Shown here: positions 59,083 to 64,000 of the stretch, piece by piece | Numbering within the stretch: the first letter of the stretch is position 1 | Layout of the letters: every line of letters begins with the position of its first letter | Source of the DNA: Actinomycetota bacterium | Lineage (GTDB): Bacteria > Actinomycetota > Thermoleophilia > Gaiellales > F1-60-MAGs149 | DNA: 64,000 nt | NCBI GenBank assembly: GCA_016870485.1 | Contig: VGBM01000002.1 | Span: 173,033 to 237,032 of the forward strand | Reading direction: 5' to 3' | The notes under the pieces: generated by a model | Seen by the model: the letters and a program-made list of their open reading frames with translations, nothing else | The model's database searches: none | What the model was told of the DNA's origin: nothing | Translations under genes and position numbers: made by a program

Positions 59083-60282
59083 ATGCAGCCCGCCGACCGC
59101 CTGATCGACAACCTGGCGAGCCTCGCGACGGTGGACGCCGACGGCGGCTTCCGGGTGGTGCACGACGCGGCGATCGCGATCCGGGACGGCCACATCGAGG
59201 CGGTCGGGCCGCGGGCCGAGGTGCACGCCCAGGTGGAGCTCGCCGACGGCGCCGAGGTGGTGGACGCCATCGGGCTGAGCGCCGTGCCCGGCCTCGTCGA
59301 CTGCCACACGCACGTGGTCTACGGCGGCAACCGCGTGCACGAGTTCGACCTGCGCGCCCAGGGCGCCGACTACGAGCGGATCGCCGCCGAGGGCGGTGGC
59401 ATCCGGGCCAGCGTGCGGATGACCCGCGAGGCGACCGACGAGGACCTCCTGGCGGCCGCCACGGGGCGCCTCGCCCGGATGCGGGCGCTCGGCACCACCA
59501 CCGCCGAGGTCAAGTCCGGCTACGGCCTGAGCGCCCACGACGAGGCGCGCATGCTGCGCACGGCCCGGGCGGCGGGTGCGGCCGCCGGGGTGCGGGTGCG
59601 CACCACCTGCCTGGCCCTACACGCCACGCCGCCCGAGGCGGCCTCCCCGGGCGACTACGTCGAGACCGCGGTCGCCGAGATCCTGCCGGCCTGCGCCGGC
59701 CTCGCCGAGCAGGCCGATGTGTTCCTCGAGCGCGGCGTCTTCGACGTGGACCAGTCGCGGCGCTACCTCGAGGCCGCCCGCGACCTCGGGCTCGGGCTGC
59801 GCCTGCATGCCGACCAGTTCTCCGAGATGGGCGCGGTCGGGCTCGCGATCGAGCTCGGCGCGGCGTCGGTCGACCACCTCGAGGCGACCGGCCCCACCGG
59901 GGTCGCCGCGCTCGCCGGCTCCGACGTGATCGCCGTCGGGCTGCCCGTCGCCGCGCTCACCCTGCGCCGGCCGATGCCGCCCCTGCGCGAGCTGATCGAC
60001 GCCGGCGGCCGCGTGGCGCTCGCGACCGACGCCAACCCGGGCTCCGCGCCCTGCCTGTCCCTCCCGACCACCATGCACCTGGCCTGCACGCAGATGGGCC
60101 TGTCCTGCGCCGAGGCCCTCGCCGCCGCCACGCACGGCGGCGCCGCCGTGCTCGGCCTCGACCACGAGGTCGGGCGGCTGATCCCCGGCCACCGCGCGGA
60201 CGTGGTGCTCGTCGACGGGCCCGACTGGCGCGCCCTGATCGCCGAGCTCGGCGCCGTGCCGGCGCGCGTGATCGCGGGCTAG
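59083..60282 (+). CDS. hutI: imidazolonepropionase
   Basis: 399 residues, amidohydrolase fold. Third step of histidine breakdown, imidazolonepropionate to formiminoglutamate. Metal ligands His75 and His77 are in LVDCHTHVVYGG; TTTAEVKSGYGL, LRLHADQFSEMG and LATDANPGSAP are HutI family blocks. The usual FLGAH segment reads CLALHATPPE. hutH, hutU and the formiminoglutamate hydrolase are not in the window. Its TAG stop is shared as CTAG with the convergent ABC gene. Confidence 0.94.
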   Translation: MQPADRLIDNLASLATVDADGGFRVVHDAAIAIRDGHIEAVGPRAEVHAQVELADGAEVVDAIGLSAVPGLVDCHTHVVYGGNRVHEFDLRAQGADYERIAAEGGGIRASVRMTREATDEDLLAAATGRLARMRALGTTTAEVKSGYGLSAHDEARMLRTARAAGAAAGVRVRTTCLALHATPPEAASPGDYVETAVAEILPACAGLAEQADVFLERGVFDVDQSRRYLEAARDLGLGLRLHADQFSEMGAVGLAIELGAASVDHLEATGPTGVAALAGSDVIAVGLPVAALTLRRPMPPLRELIDAGGRVALATDANPGSAPCLSLPTTMHLACTQMGLSCAEALAAATHGGAAVLGLDHEVGRLIPGHRADVVLVDGPDWRALIAELGAVPARVIAG

Positions 60283-62111
60283 AGGCCCCCGCCGACGCCG
60301 AGGGCGTCGCGCTGGACGAGGTCCGCGTAGCGGCCGCCCGCCTGCACCAGCTCGGCGTGGGCGCCGCGCTCCACGATCGCGCCGTGGTCGAGCACGAGGA
60401 TCTGGTCGGCGTCGCGGACGGTCGAGAGGCGGTGCGCGATCGTGATCGTCGTGCGGCCCTCGGCGAGCGCGTCGAGGGCCTCCTGGACCGCGCGCTCCGT
60501 CTCGACGTCGAGCGCCGACGTGGCCTCGTCGAGGACGAGGATCGGCGGGTTGCGCAGGACGGTGCGGGCGATCGCGATGCGCTGCTTCTCGCCGCCGGAG
60601 AAGCGGTAGCCGCGCTCGCCGACGACGGTGTCGTAGCCCGCCGGCAGCCCCGTGATGTGCTCGTGGATGCGCGCCGCGCGACAGGCCTCCTCGATCGCCG
60701 CGTCGGTGGCGTCCGGGCGGGCGAAGCGCAGGTTCTCGCGCACCGTGGCGTGGAACAGGTACGTCTCCTGGCTGACCACGCCGACGAGGTCGGCGAGCGA
60801 CGCGAACGAGAGGTCGCGGACGTCGACCCCGTCGATCAAGACGGTCCCGCGCTCGGCGTCGTAGAGGCGGGCGACGAGGTAGCCGAGGGTCGTCTTGCCC
60901 GAGCCCGTCTCCCCCACCACCGCCGTACGCGTGCCGGGTGCGGCCAGGAAGGTGGCGCCCGCGATCGTCCACGGCCCGTTCGCCTCGTAGCGGAACCAGA
61001 CGTCGTCGAAGGCGACCTCGCCCTTCGCGTCGGCGCGGGTCAGGGCGCGCGAGCCCTCGTGCTCGTCGATGTCGACCTCGAGGTCGAGGTACTCGAAGAT
61101 GCGGTCGAACAGGGCCAGCGAGGCCTGCACGTCGATGCCGACGCTCAGCAGCGCGCCGACGGGGAAGAAGATCCGCGTCTGGATGGTCGCGAAGGCGACC
61201 AGGGTGCCGATCGAGACCGCGCCCCAGCCCGTGGCGATCGACCAGCCGCCCGCCCAGTAGACGAGCGCCGGCAGGATCGCGAACGAGGCGCTGATCGAGG
61301 CCATCACCCAGCGGCCCGCCATCCGCTGGCGCACCTCGAGCTCGGCCAGCTCGCGCGACTCCTCGCGGAAGCGGGTCGCGAGCTCGGGGCCGCGGCCCAT
61401 CGTCTTGCCGAGCAGGACGCCGGAGACGGACAGGGACTCCTGCACGAGCGACGAGATGTCGGCCATCGTCTTCTGGCGCTCCGTCGACAGGCGCCGGCGC
61501 TCCGCGCCGACGCGCCGCGTCAGGAGCACGAAGAACGGCACGAGGACGACGGACAGGATCGCCAGGCGCCAGTCGAGCAGGAACATCGCCACGAGCGCGG
61601 CGAGGACGGTCGTGACGTTGGAGACGACGCTGGTGGCGGTCGACGTGACGACCTCGTCGACGCCGCCGATGTCGTTGGCGATCCGCGACTGCACCTCGCC
61701 CGTGCGGGTGCGCGTGAAGAAGGCGAGCGACTGGCGCTGCAGGTGCTCGTAGACGTCGGCGCGCAGGTCGTGCATGACCTCCTGGCCGACACGGTTGGCG
61801 AGGTAGGTCTGCGCCACGCCGAGGATGCCGACCACGATCGCGATCGCGATCATCCCGCCGGCCAGCCAGGCCAGGAGCGTCGTGTCCGCCTCCGGGATCG
61901 CCTGGTCGATGATGTCGCGCAGGAGGAACGCGGGCACCATCCCGAGCGCGCTCGACACGACGATCAGGAGCAGCACGAAGGCCAGCCGCGGGCGCTCCGA
62001 CCGAAACAGCCGCGTCACCCGGCGCAGGTTCGCACGCCGGACCTCGGGGTCCTCGGGCCGCTGGGGCCGCTCGCCCACGTCGAACGTGCCGTGTCTGCCG
62101 CGTGCGCTCAC
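60279..62111 (-). CDS. ABC exporter, fused membrane and ATPase domains (MsbA/MDR type)
   Basis: 610 residues from GTG 62111. A membrane domain with six helices (about 30-330) precedes the nucleotide-binding domain: Walker A GETGSGKTT, Q-loop VVSQETYLF, signature FSGGEKQRIAIAR (LSGGQ variant), Walker B ILVLDEATSALD and the H-loop TIAHRLSTVRD. A half-transporter, so it should dimerise to export lipids, drugs or peptides. TACCGT ends six bases before the GTG, which fixes the start although the frame stays open to 62777. Confidence 0.94.
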   Translation of the reverse strand: MSARGRHGTFDVGERPQRPEDPEVRRANLRRVTRLFRSERPRLAFVLLLIVVSSALGMVPAFLLRDIIDQAIPEADTTLLAWLAGGMIAIAIVVGILGVAQTYLANRVGQEVMHDLRADVYEHLQRQSLAFFTRTRTGEVQSRIANDIGGVDEVVTSTATSVVSNVTTVLAALVAMFLLDWRLAILSVVLVPFFVLLTRRVGAERRRLSTERQKTMADISSLVQESLSVSGVLLGKTMGRGPELATRFREESRELAELEVRQRMAGRWVMASISASFAILPALVYWAGGWSIATGWGAVSIGTLVAFATIQTRIFFPVGALLSVGIDVQASLALFDRIFEYLDLEVDIDEHEGSRALTRADAKGEVAFDDVWFRYEANGPWTIAGATFLAAPGTRTAVVGETGSGKTTLGYLVARLYDAERGTVLIDGVDVRDLSFASLADLVGVVSQETYLFHATVRENLRFARPDATDAAIEEACRAARIHEHITGLPAGYDTVVGERGYRFSGGEKQRIAIARTVLRNPPILVLDEATSALDVETERAVQEALDALAEGRTTITIAHRLSTVRDADQILVLDHGAIVERGAHAELVQAGGRYADLVQRDALGVGGGL

Positions 62112-62117
62112 GATCGA

Positions 62118-62123
62118 ACGGTA
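62118..62123 (-). promoter_or_regulatory. -10 hexamer TACCGT for the ABC exporter
   Basis: Ends six bases before GTG 62111 on the minus strand. Confidence 0.6.
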
Positions 62124-62206
62124 GATCGCGCGCGCGCCCCCTGCGGCGCAAGCCGCCACGGGGGCCGGCGGCGAACCACCCAGGTGAAAGCGCCCGCCGG
62201 CGCCCC

Positions 62207-62212
62207 TACGCT
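62207..62212 (+). promoter_or_regulatory. -10 hexamer TACGCT for the His-rich protein gene
   Basis: Ends seven bases before ATG 62220. Confidence 0.6.
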
Positions 62213-62219
62213 TCCGCCG

Positions 62220-62810
62220 ATGGCCCCCGACCACGATCACGACCACGCGCACGTCCACGGCCCCGGCTGCGGGCACGACCACGCGGCCGGCGACGAGGTC
62301 GCCGAGGCGGAGCGCCTCGCCAACGAGCTCGCCGACGCCACGGCCCGCCTCGCGGGCCAGCTCGGCTGGGCGGTCGCGCCGCACCGCGACCGCACGCGCT
62401 GGTCGCTCGCCGGCGCCCCCGTCGCGGTCGTGTTCGAGCGGGCCGCGAACCGCGCGGCCAAGCCCAAGCACCGCTCCGGCCAGCTCGCCCCCGAGCTCCT
62501 CCCGTTCCTCGTCGACGCCGTCCTGCGCACCCGCGAGCGGCTCGCCTACGCCGACGGCGAGGACAACCCGTACCTGATCCCGCTCGTGCTCGGCTGCTTC
62601 TACGCCGTCGAGTCGGCCCGCTCGGGCGCCCTCGGCCTCGGGCCCGAGACGCGCCGCGACCTGCCCCACGTCGAGCTGCTCGCCGACGACGACGCGACGG
62701 CCGACATCCGCGGCGTGCCCGGCACCGCGATGCTGCGGGCGATCGCCCCCGTCGAGAGCGACGCGGGCGCGGAGCACGTGATGGCCGTGCAGTTCGTCTG
62801 GCGCTCCTAG
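62220..62810 (+). CDS. hypothetical protein with His-rich N-terminus
   Basis: 196 residues. The first 25 are DHDHDHAHVHGPGCGHDH-like, with eight His and one Cys alternating with Asp, a likely metal-binding tail such as seen in nickel, zinc or cobalt handling proteins. The rest is a soluble alpha/beta domain (WAVAPHRDRTRWSLAG, PVAVVFERAANRA, ALGLGPETRRDLP) I do not recognise. No signal peptide. It is divergent from the ABC exporter and 35 bases before acsA, which has its own -10. Confidence 0.75.
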   Translation: MAPDHDHDHAHVHGPGCGHDHAAGDEVAEAERLANELADATARLAGQLGWAVAPHRDRTRWSLAGAPVAVVFERAANRAAKPKHRSGQLAPELLPFLVDAVLRTRERLAYADGEDNPYLIPLVLGCFYAVESARSGALGLGPETRRDLPHVELLADDDATADIRGVPGTAMLRAIAPVESDAGAEHVMAVQFVWRS

Positions 62811-62830
62811 AGCCGGCCAGCGCGGCGTGG

Positions 62831-62836
62831 TAGCGT
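62831..62836 (+). promoter_or_regulatory. -10 hexamer TAGCGT for acsA
   Basis: Ends nine bases before ATG 62846. Confidence 0.5.
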
Positions 62837-62845
62837 CGCCCCCGC

Positions 62846-64000
62846 ATGGCCGAGTCCGAACTCCAGCGGCTGCAGCGCGAGGCCCGCGAGGACCCGGACG
62901 GGTTTTGGGCGCGCGTGGCCGCGGACCTGCCCTGGTTCGCGCCGTGGACGAGCGTGCTCGACTGGACGCCGCCCACCTACGCTTGGTTCGCCGGCGGGCG
63001 CACGAACCTCGTGCACGCCTGCCTCGACCGCCACGTCGAGGCCGGCCACGGCGACCGCCCCGCGCTGGTCTGGCTGCGCGAGGACGGCGCCGAGCGGCGG
63101 CTCACCTACGCCGAGCTCCTGCACGAGGTGGAGCGCGTCGCCGCGGCCCTGCGCGCGCTCGGGATCGGCAAGGGCGACCGCGTCACCCTCTCGATGCCGG
63201 TGAGCGTCGAGGCGATCTGCGTGATGCTCGGCTGCGCCCGGGTCGGCGCGATCCACTCGGTGGTCTTCGCGGGCTTCGGGGCGGGCGCGCTCGGCCAGCG
63301 CATCCGCCTGTCGGGGTCGAAGGCGGTCTTCGTCAGCGACTCGACCCGCCGCCGCGGCGGCGTCGTGCCCCTCAAGGGCATCCTCGACGAGGCGCTCGCC
63401 GAGGGCGGCCACGCCGTGGAGCACGTGATCGTCGAGCGGCGCGAGCCCGACGCGGCGCCCGCGGGCCCCGGCGAGCTCGACTGGGAGGACTTCCTGCGCG
63501 GCGGCGAGGGCGGCGACGGCTCGCTCGAGGTCGTCGACGCGATGGACCCGCTGTTCATCCTCGCCACGTCGGGCACCACCGCCACCCCCAAGCTCGCCGT
63601 GCACGTGCACGGCGGCTACATGGTCGGGCTGGAGGCGATGGGCCGCTGGGTCTACGGCCTCGACCGCGACGATGTCTGGTGGTCGACCTCCGACATCGGC
63701 TGGGTCGTCGGCCACTCGTACATCGTCTACGGGCCGCTCCTCGCCGGCGCGACCTCGATCGCCTACGAGGGCTCCCTCGACTACCCCGACGTCGAGCAGC
63801 TGTGGCGGCTGATCGGCCGGGAGGGCGTGACCGGGCTCTTCACCGCACCGACCGCGGTGCGGATGCTGATGCAGCACGGCGCGGAGCGCGCCGCGGGGCA
63901 CGACCTGTCGAGCCTGACGCGCCTCTTCTGCGCCGGCGAGACGCTCAACCCGCCCGCCTGGGAGTGGCTGCAGCGCGACGTCCTCGGCGACCGCGTGCCC
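62846..64000 (+). CDS. acsA: acetyl-CoA synthetase (AMP-forming), N-terminal part (partial)
   Basis: 385 codons to the window edge, without a stop. The ACS N-terminal helical cap (FWARVAADLPWFAPWTSVLDW), ICVMLGCARVGAIHSVVFAGF, the adenylate-forming motif LATSGTTATPKLAV and SDIGWVVGHSYIVYGPLLAGA identify an acyl-CoA synthetase of the acetyl/propionyl group. The usual SGTTGxPK loop has Ala for Gly (SGTTATPK). It makes acetyl-CoA from acetate, ATP and CoA. The C-terminal domain with the catalytic Lys lies beyond the window. Confidence 0.92.
   Translation, partial: MAESELQRLQREAREDPDGFWARVAADLPWFAPWTSVLDWTPPTYAWFAGGRTNLVHACLDRHVEAGHGDRPALVWLREDGAERRLTYAELLHEVERVAAALRALGIGKGDRVTLSMPVSVEAICVMLGCARVGAIHSVVFAGFGAGALGQRIRLSGSKAVFVSDSTRRRGGVVPLKGILDEALAEGGHAVEHVIVERREPDAAPAGPGELDWEDFLRGGEGGDGSLEVVDAMDPLFILATSGTTATPKLAVHVHGGYMVGLEAMGRWVYGLDRDDVWWSTSDIGWVVGHSYIVYGPLLAGATSIAYEGSLDYPDVEQLWRLIGREGVTGLFTAPTAVRMLMQHGAERAAGHDLSSLTRLFCAGETLNPPAWEWLQRDVLGDRVP

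Noticed and set aside
58398..62810. Open frame of 1470 codons on the plus strand
   Set aside because: It runs antisense to the ABC exporter and out of frame over hutI; only its last 196 codons (from 62220) are a real gene.

Overview
The window is very GC-rich (third codon positions are almost all G or C) and tightly packed on both strands. It reads as a chromosomal segment of a deep-branching, aerobic actinobacterium, most likely Thermoleophilia (Solirubrobacterales/Gaiellales type). That placement is inference from base composition, a short 360-residue primary sigma factor, thyX, a PAC2-family protein, split purL/purQ/purS, actinobacterial GTG/TTG start usage and Phd/VapC loci. There is no phage, insertion sequence, CRISPR array or rRNA operon. 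The only RNA gene seen is one tRNA-Tyr.

Layout. 1-4.3 kb: end of an ABC importer with its lipoprotein, a badly decayed AzgA-type nucleobase permease, a lipoprotein glutathione peroxidase, a small membrane protein and a P450. 4.3-15.4 kb: tRNA-Tyr, the primary sigma factor, pgsA, an SDR, thyX, an M32 carboxypeptidase, cspA, a flavin reductase, an EamA exporter, a capA remnant, a quinone reductase, then an ECF-like sigma factor with an unknown partner and a convergent ImmA/IrrE peptidase. 15.5-23.3 kb: gltBD, a broken toxin-antitoxin pair and mdh. 23.4-46 kb: all genes for de novo IMP synthesis plus purA and purB, in four blocks (purEK; purLFMNH followed by an AlkX/YcaQ-like gene; purBCSQ; purA-purD at the end of the rpsF-ssb-rplI-dnaB cluster). 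Between these blocks lie an argininosuccinate-lyase-like protein with altered active-site motifs, an alpha/beta hydrolase, an ATPase-like/GNAT pair, a PAC2 protein, a Rieske ferredoxin with its reductase, and a VapBC pair. 48-64 kb: csoR/copA copper control, a lipoate-ligase-family gene, a secreted esterase, argF, a DUF255 thioredoxin-like protein, two Phd/PIN toxin-antitoxin loci (one with a frameshifted antitoxin), a 1-Cys peroxiredoxin, hutI, an ABC exporter, a His-rich protein and the first 385 codons of acetyl-CoA synthetase.

Two genome-style features recur. First, more than twenty transcription-unit first genes carry a TANNNT hexamer ending 6-10 bases before the start codon and usually no Shine-Dalgarno, which fits leaderless mRNAs. 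Ribosomal, cold-shock, ssb, mdh, peroxiredoxin and Rieske genes instead have purine-rich ribosome sites. Second, convergent neighbours often end on a shared palindromic stop (CTAG five times, also TCAGCTGA and TGATCA). Inside operons the usual junction is a 1- to 4-base overlap (ATGA, GTGA, TGATG), implying translational coupling. No clearly new defence or mobile system was found. The most unusual items are the altered ASL-like protein, the ATPase-like/GNAT couple, the sigma/unknown/ImmA locus and the decaying toxin-antitoxin pairs.
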